IMG/VR virus record: IMGVR_UViG_3300021963_000240
Span: 1 to 43,326 of that record
Source of the DNA: a virus
Direction: 5' to 3' (one strand)
DNA: 43,326 nucleotides
In this document: positions 26,568-33,627 of the stretch, piece after piece
Layout of the letters: the number at the start of each line of letters is the position of its first letter
How positions within the stretch are numbered: the first letter of the stretch is position 1
Program-made: the position numbers and the translations under genes
The notes under the pieces: generated by a model
What the model saw: only the letters and a program-made list of their open reading frames with translations
Told to the model about the DNA's origin: nothing
The model's database searches: none

Positions 26568-27020
26568 ATGTTTCAAACAAAAAATCCTCTATACGTAGAG
26601 GATCTAATCAATGATCCCGATTTTAATATCGAAGAATTTTATGGTTATGTGTATTTGACAATGCATCCAAAGTCAAATCGTTCTTATATTGGTAAAAAAG
26701 CATTTCAACACACCACAACTAAAAAGTTAGGTAAAAAAGAATTAGCAGAAATACCAGTAACTAGAGGTAAACGTCCATCTAAAAAATCTGTAATTAAAGA
26801 AAGCGATTGGAAAACATATTATGGTTCTAATACTGAGGTAAAATCATTACCTAAAAATGAATTAACACGAATGGTGTTGCGTTTATGTAAGACAAAAAAA
26901 GAACTAACATACTATGAGACAAAATATTTGTTCGCATTTAATGTTTTAGAAAATGACTCATATATGAACGACAATATATTAGGTAAGTTCTATAGAAAAG
27001 ATTTGTCTACTCAAGAATAA
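26568..27020 (+). CDS. GIY-YIG-like nuclease (SegE-like), 150 aa
   Basis: The two halves of a GIY-YIG-type motif are visible: YGYVY at residues 25-29 and YIGKK at residues 40-44. A conserved-looking KESDWKTYYGSN segment and a helix ending in ELTYYETKYLFAFNVL with a following Asn fit the small phage family usually annotated as SegE-like. In T4, Seg proteins are homing endonucleases; the short single-domain form here may instead act in recombination or host DNA breakdown. No DNA-binding repeat domain is present. It starts the replication-nuclease block before the primase. Confidence 0.72.
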   Translation: MFQTKNPLYVEDLINDPDFNIEEFYGYVYLTMHPKSNRSYIGKKAFQHTTTKKLGKKELAEIPVTRGKRPSKKSVIKESDWKTYYGSNTEVKSLPKNELTRMVLRLCKTKKELTYYETKYLFAFNVLENDSYMNDNILGKFYRKDLSTQE

Positions 27021-27038
27021 TGCATTATATTACCGGTT

Positions 27039-27974
27039 ATGATCAATGCAGCCTTACTACATACGGTTAATAGTGTGTTAGGGAAAGGAAAAGAAACAAG
27101 TAGTAATAACTACGCTTACAAATGTCCTTTCTGTAACCATCATAAACTAAAACTTGAAGTGAACATGGTTCCTAATTTAAAAGGAGAAAATCCATGGCAT
27201 TGTTGGGTATGTAATGCTAAAGGCAAAACATTAGTAGGTTTATTTAAGAAAATAAAGACAGTTCCTGACAAAATATCTGAATTAAGATCAATACTTGGGT
27301 TTACTCAAAAAGAAGAAGTAGTTAGTGACAAAACAAAAGTTGAATTACCTAAAGAATATAAACCACTCACTAACCTCGCACGCACAGATATCGCCGCTAA
27401 ACACGCTTTAATGTATTTAAAAAAACGAGGTATCAATAAGGCGGATATATTGAAGTATAATATAGGCTATTGTGAAGAAGGCAGATATGCAAACAGAATT
27501 ATTGTACCATCATATGATGCTAACGGTGAATTAAATTATTTTATAGCCAGAGATATTAATCCTGACTCTAAGAAAAAATATGACGCACCAAAATGTAATA
27601 AAAACGAACTAATAGGACTAGAATATTTCATAAATTGGGATGTTCCTGTTATATTATGTGAAGGAATATTTGATGCTATTGCCATTAAACGTAACGCAGT
27701 ACCATTATTAGGTAAAACAATACCTAAAGCACTAATGCTAAAATTAGTACAACCAAATGTAAAAACAGTATACGTGTCTTTGGACAGGGACGCCTTAAAA
27801 GATGCTCTAGGATATGCAGAACAACTTCTCAATTTAGGTAAAGACGTTTATCTAGTTGACTTACAAGATAAAGACCCATCAGATATGGGTTTCGAAAAAT
27901 TCACCAAATTAGTTCATGATGCTAATCAATTAACACTCGGACAACTAATTTATAAAAAACTAGAATTAGCATGA
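27039..27974 (+). CDS. 61: DNA primase, gp61-like, 311 aa
   Basis: The N-terminal zinc ribbon has CPFC at residues 29-32 and WHCWVC with cysteines at 55 and 58. The TOPRIM core follows, with VILCEGIFDAIAI (E208 and D212) and the metal-binding D-R-D at 249-251 in VYVSLDRDAL. The length is close to T4 gp61 (342). It makes RNA primers for the lagging strand together with a gp41-type helicase, which is not in the window. The stop codon overlaps the start of the next gene (ATGA). Confidence 0.9.
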   Translation: MINAALLHTVNSVLGKGKETSSNNYAYKCPFCNHHKLKLEVNMVPNLKGENPWHCWVCNAKGKTLVGLFKKIKTVPDKISELRSILGFTQKEEVVSDKTKVELPKEYKPLTNLARTDIAAKHALMYLKKRGINKADILKYNIGYCEEGRYANRIIVPSYDANGELNYFIARDINPDSKKKYDAPKCNKNELIGLEYFINWDVPVILCEGIFDAIAIKRNAVPLLGKTIPKALMLKLVQPNVKTVYVSLDRDALKDALGYAEQLLNLGKDVYLVDLQDKDPSDMGFEKFTKLVHDANQLTLGQLIYKKLELA

Positions 27975-28753
27975 GTATAGATAAACACTCAAATATTATT
28001 CACGATCCTAAAATTAAAAGAATTGTAGAATATAGTCAAGATAACAAACAAGTAAATGTATTAGACCAACGTTTTTATAGACGAGATGGTAAATACTATC
28101 CTTCTATCACTAGCATATTAAACTTTTTCCCTAAAAATCAATTCTTTCATAACTGGCTTAAAGACGTAGGACATAATTCAGATATTATTGCCTCGAAAGC
28201 GGCTGCTGAAGGTACTCAAGTACATAATGCTTGTGAGGAACTTATGTTAGGTAAAGAAGTAACATGGATGAATCAAGACGGCAAAGTAAATTATTCGCTT
28301 GATGTATGGAAAATGATTTTAAAATTTGCTGAGTTTTGGAAACAAACAAAACCAGAATTAATAGCAACCGAATATCATTTATTTTCAGACGAACATCAAT
28401 ACGCGGGTACAACAGATATCATTTGTCGTATTGATGGTAAATTATGGTTGATAGATATTAAAACATCTAATTCAGTTCATACATCATACAATTTACAATT
28501 AGCCGCTTATGCTAAAGCATGGAATGAAACTCATAATGAACATGTAGAAGGAATAGCTATTTTGTGGTTAAAAGCAAACACACGTGGTGAGAAAAAAGAT
28601 AAAATACAAGGTAAAGGATGGGAACTAAAAGTTATTGAGAACATGGAAGACAATTTTAGTATGTTTCTTAAAGTATACGACATATACAAACTTGAAAATC
28701 CTGACGCAAAACCAAGTACAGAAACTTTACCTATTTCGGTTAAAATAGATTAA
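27971..28753 (+). CDS. PD-(D/E)XK nuclease, RecB/Cas4-like, 260 aa
   Basis: The catalytic signature is complete: YHLFSDEHQYAGTTDIICRI with D149, then LWLIDIKTS with D162 and K164, then the downstream QLAAYAKAW helix that is typical of RecB-like exonucleases. An upstream helix with GTQVHNACEELM carries the conserved His. The enzyme likely degrades or processes DNA ends in recombination-dependent replication. It is coupled to the primase by an ATGA overlap and followed by a strong terminator, so these two genes and the GIY-YIG gene may form one transcript. Confidence 0.88.
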   Translation: MSIDKHSNIIHDPKIKRIVEYSQDNKQVNVLDQRFYRRDGKYYPSITSILNFFPKNQFFHNWLKDVGHNSDIIASKAAAEGTQVHNACEELMLGKEVTWMNQDGKVNYSLDVWKMILKFAEFWKQTKPELIATEYHLFSDEHQYAGTTDIICRIDGKLWLIDIKTSNSVHTSYNLQLAAYAKAWNETHNEHVEGIAILWLKANTRGEKKDKIQGKGWELKVIENMEDNFSMFLKVYDIYKLENPDAKPSTETLPISVKID

Positions 28754-28774
28754 TAAAATTCATACTGTATAGAG

Positions 28775-28798
28775 GCGGTTCGGTTAATTCCGAACCGC
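28775..28798 (+). terminator. Strong rho-independent terminator
   Basis: GCGGTTCGG (28775-28783) and CCGAACCGC (28790-28798) form a perfect 9-bp stem with a TTAATT loop, followed by TTTCTTTA. It lies 21 bases after the nuclease stop codon and directly before the first of two identical promoter cassettes. Confidence 0.88.
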
Positions 28799-28806
28799 TT
28801 TCTTTA

Positions 28807-28849
28807 TTGACCGCGACTACTATGCTAAATTTATTATATAATAAGAAAT
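28807..28849 (+). promoter_or_regulatory. Early-type promoter, first copy of a duplicated cassette
   Basis: TTGACCGCGA (28807-28816) is followed by TAAATTTATTATATAATAAG beginning at 28826. The same two boxes occur at 29055 with the same 19-base distance between box starts and different DNA between them. TTG followed by TAnnTTT resembles the Bacteroidota vegetative promoter (-33 TTG, -7 TAnnTTTG). The placement straight after a terminator supports a promoter function. The second box runs up to the ATG at 28848, so the leader would be extremely short. Confidence 0.68.
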
Positions 28850-29048
28850 GAAAGATATGAACACACAAGAATTAATGAATAAAGTTTGTTTGACCGCGGA
28901 AGAGCGTGACAGTATTAACTCTATTAATCCAGGATGGGTTAAGCAGTTTTTATTTCATAATACGTGGAATAATACGTATCTAAATTTAGACGTATATAGT
29001 GAGGTTGACCACGAAAAACGTCAATTTGAAATGGAACGCGGTTATTAA
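28848..29048 (+). CDS. Hypothetical small protein, 66 aa, probably early
   Basis: This is an acidic protein with no recognised motif (ELMNKVCLTAEERDSINSIN, then WVKQFLFHNTWNNTYLNLDV). It is the only gene between the two copies of the promoter cassette, so it has a transcription unit of its own. Small, separately promoted genes of this kind in T4-like phages are often early host-takeover genes. An alternative ATG at 28857 (M4) would leave a longer leader; I keep the first because the frame is open from it. Confidence 0.6.
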   Translation: MKDMNTQELMNKVCLTAEERDSINSINPGWVKQFLFHNTWNNTYLNLDVYSEVDHEKRQFEMERGY

Positions 29049-29054
29049 GATTGA

Positions 29055-29097
29055 TTGACCGCGATTTTTTCACTAAATTTATTATATAATAAGAAAT
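29055..29097 (+). promoter_or_regulatory. Early-type promoter, second copy of a duplicated cassette
   Basis: TTGACCGCGA (29055-29064) and TAAATTTATTATATAATAAG (from 29074) repeat the cassette at 28807 base for base in both boxes. Only the 9 bases between them differ. The ATG at 29105 follows after the leader AAATAAAAGTT, so a normal short leader is possible here. Confidence 0.7.
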
Positions 29098-29104
29098 AAA
29101 AGTT

Positions 29105-29296
29105 ATGGTAAACGAACAATTAGTACAAGAAGCGGTGGATTTATTTATTGAAACACTTCCATTAGAAAATATGGACGCTGAAGACCCAATGTTTAATGAA
29201 TTGTATGAGAAAGAATGTCAATTATATGTGTTATTTGGTCAAATGACAGAGGAGGAAGGTAATGAATATAGAATTGCTGTAAAATATATAAAATAA
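29105..29296 (+). CDS. Hypothetical acidic small protein, 63 aa
   Basis: A strongly acidic, helical protein (EAVDLFIETLPLENMDAEDP, then MTEEEGNEYRIAV). Such highly acidic small phage proteins can act as DNA mimics or inhibitors of host DNA-binding proteins, but there is no specific motif. It is the first gene after the second promoter cassette, with the leader ATAAAAGTT. The next gene follows after five bases. Confidence 0.6.
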   Translation: MVNEQLVQEAVDLFIETLPLENMDAEDPMFNELYEKECQLYVLFGQMTEEEGNEYRIAVKYIK

Positions 29297-29301
29297 AAGT
29301 T

Positions 29302-29562
29302 ATGAATAAGTCTGAAATTAGAAAAGCCGTTAATAAGGCTGTGTTTGAATTTGCTGAATCTTTAGGTTATATGGTTGAAGATGATGGTTTTGGAGGTCGT
29401 GTGACATTTATTAAACCCGAAGCTAAAACTATAGACGATTCAATTGAATATAGTCGCTCACAACAATCAACTTGTACATTAAATTGGGCGAGTAAAGCTA
29501 CAAAAGCTGACGAAACTAAGATTGAGAAATTTATTGAAAATATTGTTAAAATTATTAAATAA
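29302..29562 (+). CDS. Hypothetical small protein, 86 aa
   Basis: The pattern is helix-strand-loop-helix, with an N-terminal helix (KSEIRKAVNKAVFEFAESLG), a short strand pair (GGRVTFIKPE) and a C-terminal helix (DETKIEKFIENIVKIIK). I recognise no family. It shares the ATAAAAGTTATG leader with the preceding gene. It probably belongs to the same early transcript. Confidence 0.58.
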   Translation: MNKSEIRKAVNKAVFEFAESLGYMVEDDGFGGRVTFIKPEAKTIDDSIEYSRSQQSTCTLNWASKATKADETKIEKFIENIVKIIK

Positions 29563-29567
29563 GAATT

Positions 29568-30050
29568 ATGAAAGTAATTGAAGTAGAAGCACCTATCTAT
29601 CCACGTAAAGCATATGTGGTAGAAGTTAATGAACAAGAATACCTGAATTTTACTGAAGGTATTGAAGTATTACCTGCCCAATATTATGAAAATGATAACG
29701 GTAACAAATTCTACTTCAAAAAATACCACCCAGACGGAACTCCAGGTTGGAAAGGTGGTGGATATGAATGTACTGATACTACAGGTGCTAGTAGAGCATT
29801 TCATACTGACTCATTAATTATACATCCTAGATACTTTAAACGTAAAGCAAAAGCTGAAAAAATACGTACAAGTAAAAGTACAGGTAAACGTGGTCGTCCA
29901 AAAATGGATCCATCTCTTAAAAAAGAACCTACAGTATACGTTAAAACAGGTGGTAAACGTGGTCGTCCAAAAATGGACCCAACATTAAAGAAATCAATTG
30001 TTTACGTTAAGACAGGCGGAAAACGCGGACGCCCAAGGAAAGATAGTTAA
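29568..30050 (+). CDS. Protein with three C-terminal AT-hooks, 160 aa
   Basis: Residues 1-95 form a compact domain (SH3-like or beta-barrel by pattern: RKAYVVEVNEQEYLNF, then KFYFKKYHPDGTPGWKGGG). A basic linker leads to three repeats of GKRGRPK or GKRGRPR at residues 106, 129 and 151, each inside a unit like VYVKTGGKRGRPKMDP. The GRP core with flanking basic residues is the AT-hook, which binds the minor groove of AT-rich DNA. The phage genome itself is AT-rich, so self DNA is a possible target. It is the last gene of the early-type block; a TATTTATC element follows. Confidence 0.78.
   Translation: MKVIEVEAPIYPRKAYVVEVNEQEYLNFTEGIEVLPAQYYENDNGNKFYFKKYHPDGTPGWKGGGYECTDTTGASRAFHTDSLIIHPRYFKRKAKAEKIRTSKSTGKRGRPKMDPSLKKEPTVYVKTGGKRGRPKMDPTLKKSIVYVKTGGKRGRPRKDS
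29883..30041 (+). repeat. Three tandem AT-hook coding repeats
   Basis: The repeat unit is about 66-69 bases. The first two units share GGTAAACGTGGTCGTCCAAA exactly. The third (GGAAAACGCGGACGCCCAAG) keeps the amino acids but differs at many third positions. This suggests that the first two copies arose or were homogenised recently and the third is older. Confidence 0.75.
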
Positions 30051-30058
30051 TATTTATC
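30051..30058 (+). promoter_or_regulatory. TATTTATC element before the tagged-protein cluster
   Basis: A one-base variant of the TATTTATA element in the 14-base gap between the AT-hook gene and the kinase gene, six bases before the ATG. It marks the switch from the early-type block to the genes with capsid-targeting-like N-termini. Confidence 0.4.
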
Positions 30059-30064
30059 GATAGC

Positions 30065-30814
30065 ATGAAAATTAGAATAAAAGAAACAAGTAATACACCA
30101 CAAGCGATATTTTTAGCAGGTCCTGCTGGGGCTGGTAAGTCGTTTATCGCGAAATCATTACCATTATCTAAATTTCGTGTCTTAAATATTGACGATACTT
30201 ATGAAGAATTGCTTAAAGCATCTGGATTAGGTATGAAACAAAAAGATTTTGATGCTGACCAATTGTCTCAAGCCGCTAAATTAATGGGACAAGCGCAAAA
30301 AGCTACTAAAGAAAAATACGCTGACGCACTCAGTAATTTACACGACATTATTATTGATGGAACAGGTGCAGCTTCTAAACCTTTACTTAAGAAAAAGGCA
30401 GAATTAGAGGCTTTAGGCTATGAAACAATGATGGTAATGATATGGGTTTCACCTGTAACATCACTTGAACGTAATGCTAATAGAGACCGCTCATTAATGC
30501 CAGGTATTGTTTTAAGAACATGGAGAGATATTAATTACAATGACGAAATATATGCTAAAGCATTTGGTGACAATTTAGTTGTTATAAATAACGATCCAAA
30601 AGATGCTGATAAAAGCTTTGATCCCCAAGAAATAAAGCGTAGATTTTTCGACACATCTAAGGCTAAAGGTAAACCAAAAACACCTGAAGAATTAGAAAAA
30701 GCAAAAGCGGATATTGAAAAATTAAATAAAGACATTGAATTAGCACTTCAACAAAAACCAAAATTCACTCCAGCTGCGACAGCTGTGGCTAAAATAAAGG
30801 CATTTATTAAATGA
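30065..30814 (+). CDS. P-loop kinase (zeta-toxin/PNK-like) with N-terminal tag, 249 aa
   Basis: The Walker A motif GPAGAGKS is at residues 19-26 after a strand (QAIFLA). A later IIIDGTGA segment and an Arg-rich region (SLERNANRDRSLMPGIVLRT) fit kinases of the zeta-toxin or polynucleotide-kinase type, which phosphorylate sugars or nucleic-acid ends. The N-terminus MKIRIKE ends in I-K-E and is identical to that of the membrane protein at 36458, although the two proteins are otherwise unrelated. This suggests a targeting tag removed by the prohead protease. The C-terminal 50 residues are Lys-rich. ATGA overlap with the next gene. Confidence 0.78.
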   Translation: MKIRIKETSNTPQAIFLAGPAGAGKSFIAKSLPLSKFRVLNIDDTYEELLKASGLGMKQKDFDADQLSQAAKLMGQAQKATKEKYADALSNLHDIIIDGTGAASKPLLKKKAELEALGYETMMVMIWVSPVTSLERNANRDRSLMPGIVLRTWRDINYNDEIYAKAFGDNLVVINNDPKDADKSFDPQEIKRRFFDTSKAKGKPKTPEELEKAKADIEKLNKDIELALQQKPKFTPAATAVAKIKAFIK

Positions 30815-32679
30815 TAGATTTAAATACAATACTAAATGAATTAACTGAAGACGATGACCAAAAATCAACTTCAGCTATTTGTTTTTATCCAGGAGGTTTT
30901 AAACCACCACATGAGGGACATTATGAAGTAGTTAAGGATTTAGCTGCTCGCCCGTATATTACTAAAGTAATAGTTTTAATTGGACATAAAACTCGTGATG
31001 GTATAACTAAAGAACAAAGTAAACGTATTTGGGATTTATATTTAGCTGCTTCACCAATGGCTAAAGTAGAAGTTAAAATAGCTACTAACCCAGCTCCAAT
31101 TAAAGATATTTTCTCTATAATGGATGGTGATTTAGAATTACAAGCATATGTAGCTGGTACTCCTGAAGGTGGAGAAGACCAATCCTATTTTGATTCATTA
31201 ACTAAAGCATTTGGTACTAGAATAAAACCATTATCAATTGAAGAAAAAGTAGTTACTCAAGGTAAGAGATTATCAGGAACTGATGTTCGTAACCTAATTA
31301 CTCAATTGAAACAATCAGTACTTGCTTTACGTTCAATATCTGATAAAAATTCAACAGAATATTCTAAAGCAAGAAACGCATATTTGAATACTTTAGAAAC
31401 ACTTAAAGGATGTTTTCCTGAAGTAATAATTCAGAAAGGACAATTTGATGATATATTAAAAATATTAGGTATTCCTGTTTTAAATGTTGGTCAATTACAA
31501 GAACAAGACCCACTAACATATAAACCCGAATCAGAAGATTTACCTGTTGATAGTGATGATAATATAACACCAGGTAAAGATTTAGTATTAAAAATACCTT
31601 ATCATTTAACTCCAAAAATTGAAAATTACTTAAATAGTAATTTAATTCCATTTGAATACTCTCAATATAGTTTTGGAGATCAAGCTAGAAGAATGGTTAT
31701 ACCAAGTTTAGATGATAGTGATAACCAACGAGCACAAGTATTACAATATCTATCTAAACATAACATACCAGTTAATGTAGAAGAAGATATGTTTACTATT
31801 AAATGGTGGAAAAAAAGTTTAGATGAATCATTAGACCAACCTGAAGAAACATCAGATAATCTTATTGCTGATTTTATTGATTTTGCTGCTCAAGCTCTTG
31901 AGTTACAACAAGTACCTAAAATCACTTTCACAGATGATGAAAAAGTATCTAAACAAATGCATGCTTTAGGTTCTTATCAACCAAGTACTGACACTTTATT
32001 AGTGGTAAAAGGACCAAGATTAACAGCTGATGTTTTACGTACATTAGCTCATGAATTAGTACATCGTAAACAAGCTGAAATAGGTCCTTTAGGAGCTGAG
32101 GATGGTAAAACAGGTTCAGAAGCAGAAAATGAAGCAAATGCCGCAGCAGGTGTTTTATTAAGACAGTTTGGTAAGTATAGACCTGAAATATTTGAAGAAG
32201 GAGTTGGAGAAGAAGCACATAAAATATATTGTGACATGGATGGTGTGTTAGTTGATTTTGAAAAAGGATATGAAGAATTAACTGGACAAGATATTAAAGG
32301 ACAACATGTAGCAAGCAGTGCTGATTTTTGGGGCCCTATATCTAAAGCAGGAGCTGCATTTTGGATTAAACTAAAATGGATGCCTGATGGAAAACAACTA
32401 TGGGAATATATTAAACAATACAACCCAGTTTTATTATCAGCTCCATCACGTGAAGAATCATCAAAAATAGGTAAACGTGTTTGGGTAAAAAGAGAATTAC
32501 CTGGTGTTAAATTAGTTTTACGCTCAGCTGAACGTAAACAAGAATTTGCTACACCAAAATCTATACTAATAGACGATAGAAAAGACAATATTGAAAGATG
32601 GAAAGAAGCAGGTGGTGTAGGAATTTATCACACATCCGCAGCTGATACTATCCAACAATTAAAAAAATTAGGGTTATAA
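30811..32679 (+). CDS. Nucleotidyltransferase-metallopeptidase-HAD fusion protein, 622 aa
   Basis: Three domains can be read. First, residues 20-165 form a cytidylyltransferase-like nucleotidyltransferase with FYPGGFKPPHEGH (HxGH at 34-37) and the second signature GKRLSGTDVRN. Second, residues about 355-450 contain a zinc-peptidase motif H414-E-L-V-H in TLAHELVHRKQA with a downstream Glu-rich helix. Third, residues 472-622 are a HAD-type phosphatase: YCDMDGVLVDFEKGYE (D475, D477), then LLSAPSREES and ILIDDRKDNIERW. A beta linker (260-350) joins the first two. The N-terminus MIDLNTILNE ends in L-N-E like its neighbours. The combined role is unknown; NAD, nucleotide-sugar or RNA-end chemistry are candidates. 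Confidence 0.84.
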   Translation: MIDLNTILNELTEDDDQKSTSAICFYPGGFKPPHEGHYEVVKDLAARPYITKVIVLIGHKTRDGITKEQSKRIWDLYLAASPMAKVEVKIATNPAPIKDIFSIMDGDLELQAYVAGTPEGGEDQSYFDSLTKAFGTRIKPLSIEEKVVTQGKRLSGTDVRNLITQLKQSVLALRSISDKNSTEYSKARNAYLNTLETLKGCFPEVIIQKGQFDDILKILGIPVLNVGQLQEQDPLTYKPESEDLPVDSDDNITPGKDLVLKIPYHLTPKIENYLNSNLIPFEYSQYSFGDQARRMVIPSLDDSDNQRAQVLQYLSKHNIPVNVEEDMFTIKWWKKSLDESLDQPEETSDNLIADFIDFAAQALELQQVPKITFTDDEKVSKQMHALGSYQPSTDTLLVVKGPRLTADVLRTLAHELVHRKQAEIGPLGAEDGKTGSEAENEANAAAGVLLRQFGKYRPEIFEEGVGEEAHKIYCDMDGVLVDFEKGYEELTGQDIKGQHVASSADFWGPISKAGAAFWIKLKWMPDGKQLWEYIKQYNPVLLSAPSREESSKIGKRVWVKRELPGVKLVLRSAERKQEFATPKSILIDDRKDNIERWKEAGGVGIYHTSAADTIQQLKKLGL

Positions 32680-32682
32680 ATA
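32675..32682 (+). promoter_or_regulatory. TATAAATA element
   Basis: An exact T4 late consensus overlapping the stop codon of the fusion gene, 10 bases before the ATG at 32693. It may restart late transcription for the following genes. Overlap with the coding end lowers confidence. Confidence 0.35.
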
Positions 32683-32692
32683 AAAAATTGTT

Positions 32693-33268
32693 ATGAGTGA
32701 ATCAAACTTAAAAAAAGAATTCTCTAAACGTGATGTTCAGAGAATGCGAAATATTATCTCTCAAAAATCAGGAGATGCTACAGGTACTCAAGTAGGATAT
32801 AATAAACAACATCAAGATTACCAAGAAGGAGACGTTTGGGAAGAAAGTGGCAAACAATGGACTATTAAAAACGGTATTAAACAAACTGTAACTAAGTTTG
32901 ATAAACTTAAACAAATGTTCATTATGCCTATCGCATGTCCTAAATGTAGTCAAGCAATGGTTGTTAATGACTTGAATAAGAAAATGTGGAATATACATCA
33001 AATGTGTTTTGATTGTGTTATTAAAATGGAAGCACAACTTAAAGTTGAAGGTAAGTATGAAGAGTATGAGCGTAATATGATGAACAAAAATAAAAATGCT
33101 ATGGTTGATGATTTTGAAAAAGCTGTAGAAGATTTTTATAATACTCGCGCTGAATCATATGTTACTGAACAAGGTGATGTTGAAACATGGGGAGGTGGTA
33201 AAATTAATGAAGAAGAAATTAAGAATGTTAAAGAATATATTAAAAAACTTCGCGAACATCAGATATAA
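32693..33268 (+). CDS. Zinc-ribbon protein, 191 aa
   Basis: Four cysteines form a zinc ribbon (C82-x2-C85 and C105-x2-C108) in the context MPIACPKCSQAMVVND and HQMCFDCVIKME. The N-terminal region is basic (KKEFSKRDVQRMRNIISQ), and the middle has a WEESGKQWTIKNGIKQT beta segment. The C-terminal 80 residues are helical and charged. The family is unknown to me by name. It has no [I/L]-x-E tag close to the N-terminus, unlike most of its neighbours, so it may not belong to the putative packaged set. Confidence 0.7.
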   Translation: MSESNLKKEFSKRDVQRMRNIISQKSGDATGTQVGYNKQHQDYQEGDVWEESGKQWTIKNGIKQTVTKFDKLKQMFIMPIACPKCSQAMVVNDLNKKMWNIHQMCFDCVIKMEAQLKVEGKYEEYERNMMNKNKNAMVDDFEKAVEDFYNTRAESYVTEQGDVETWGGGKINEEEIKNVKEYIKKLREHQI

Positions 33269-33271
33269 GGA

Positions 33272-33279
33272 TATTTATA
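33272..33279 (+). promoter_or_regulatory. TATTTATA element close to a start codon
   Basis: The sequence is GGATATTTATACTCATG: the motif ends three bases before the ATG at 33283, as in the copy at 11872. The identical spacing in two places suggests a role that involves the start codon, or leaderless transcripts. Confidence 0.35.
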
Positions 33280-33282
33280 CTC

Positions 33283-33579
33283 ATGAATGATAATATCTAC
33301 ACCGTCTTAATGACAGCTATTACCGTATTGGGTAGCGCCGCTGCGTTTCGATTTTATGAAAAGAAAGCAATGCATAGAGAACGTGATGAAGATTTTATCC
33401 GCCATGACTGCAAAGATAGAATCGCCAAATTAGAAGCACTATTAGTAACATCTGCCAGAGAAAAAGATGAATTACGCAGTATGGTATTACAACTTACTAA
33501 AGAAGTAGCCGCACTTACAGTTAAAGTCGAGTTTTTAACTGCTGAAAATTCTAAGCTCGAAAAATCACTAAAGAAATAA
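33283..33579 (+). CDS. Membrane-anchored coiled-coil protein, possible i-spanin, 98 aa
   Basis: There is one N-terminal transmembrane helix at about residues 5-23 (IYTVLMTAITVLGSAAAF) and a long coiled coil over residues 45-98 (DRIAKLEALLVTSAREKDEL, then LTKEVAALTVKVEFLTAENS). This layout, an inner-membrane anchor plus a periplasmic coiled coil, matches inner-membrane spanin subunits, which disrupt the outer membrane in the last step of lysis. No separate lipoprotein partner gene with a lipobox was found nearby. A tail-associated or membrane-scaffold role is an alternative. Confidence 0.6.
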   Translation: MNDNIYTVLMTAITVLGSAAAFRFYEKKAMHRERDEDFIRHDCKDRIAKLEALLVTSAREKDELRSMVLQLTKEVAALTVKVEFLTAENSKLEKSLKK

Positions 33580-33598
33580 TTAATTCGCCCCATTAATA

Positions 33599-33606
33599 TA
33601 TTTATA
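33599..33606 (+). promoter_or_regulatory. TATTTATA element overlapping a hairpin
   Basis: This motif lies in the gap before the Dps-like gene, 21 bases before the ATG at 33628. It overlaps the left arm of the hairpin at 33602-33625. Confidence 0.45.
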
Positions 33607-33625
33607 TAGGATAAAACCTATATAA
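33602..33625 (+). promoter_or_regulatory. Hairpin immediately before the start of the Dps-like gene
   Basis: TTATATAGG (33602-33610) and CCTATATAA (33617-33625) form a perfect 9-bp stem with the loop ATAAAA, ending two bases before the ATG at 33628. In mRNA it could hide or present the start codon. With no T-run behind it, a terminator is unlikely. An inverted operator is possible too. Confidence 0.45.
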
Positions 33626-33627
33626 TT

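Noticed and set aside
28754-28847. A standard sigma-70 TATAAT as the -10 box of the first promoter cassette
   Set aside because: TATAAT does occur in the second box, but its distance from TTGACC is about 24 bases, too long for a -35/-10 pair. The TAnnTTT reading gives a better spacing.
31403-32588. Long minus-strand ORFs inside the fusion protein gene
   Set aside because: They are antisense shadows of the AT-rich gene. They have biased, leucine-rich or low-information sequence and no leader, and every other gene in the window is on the + strand.
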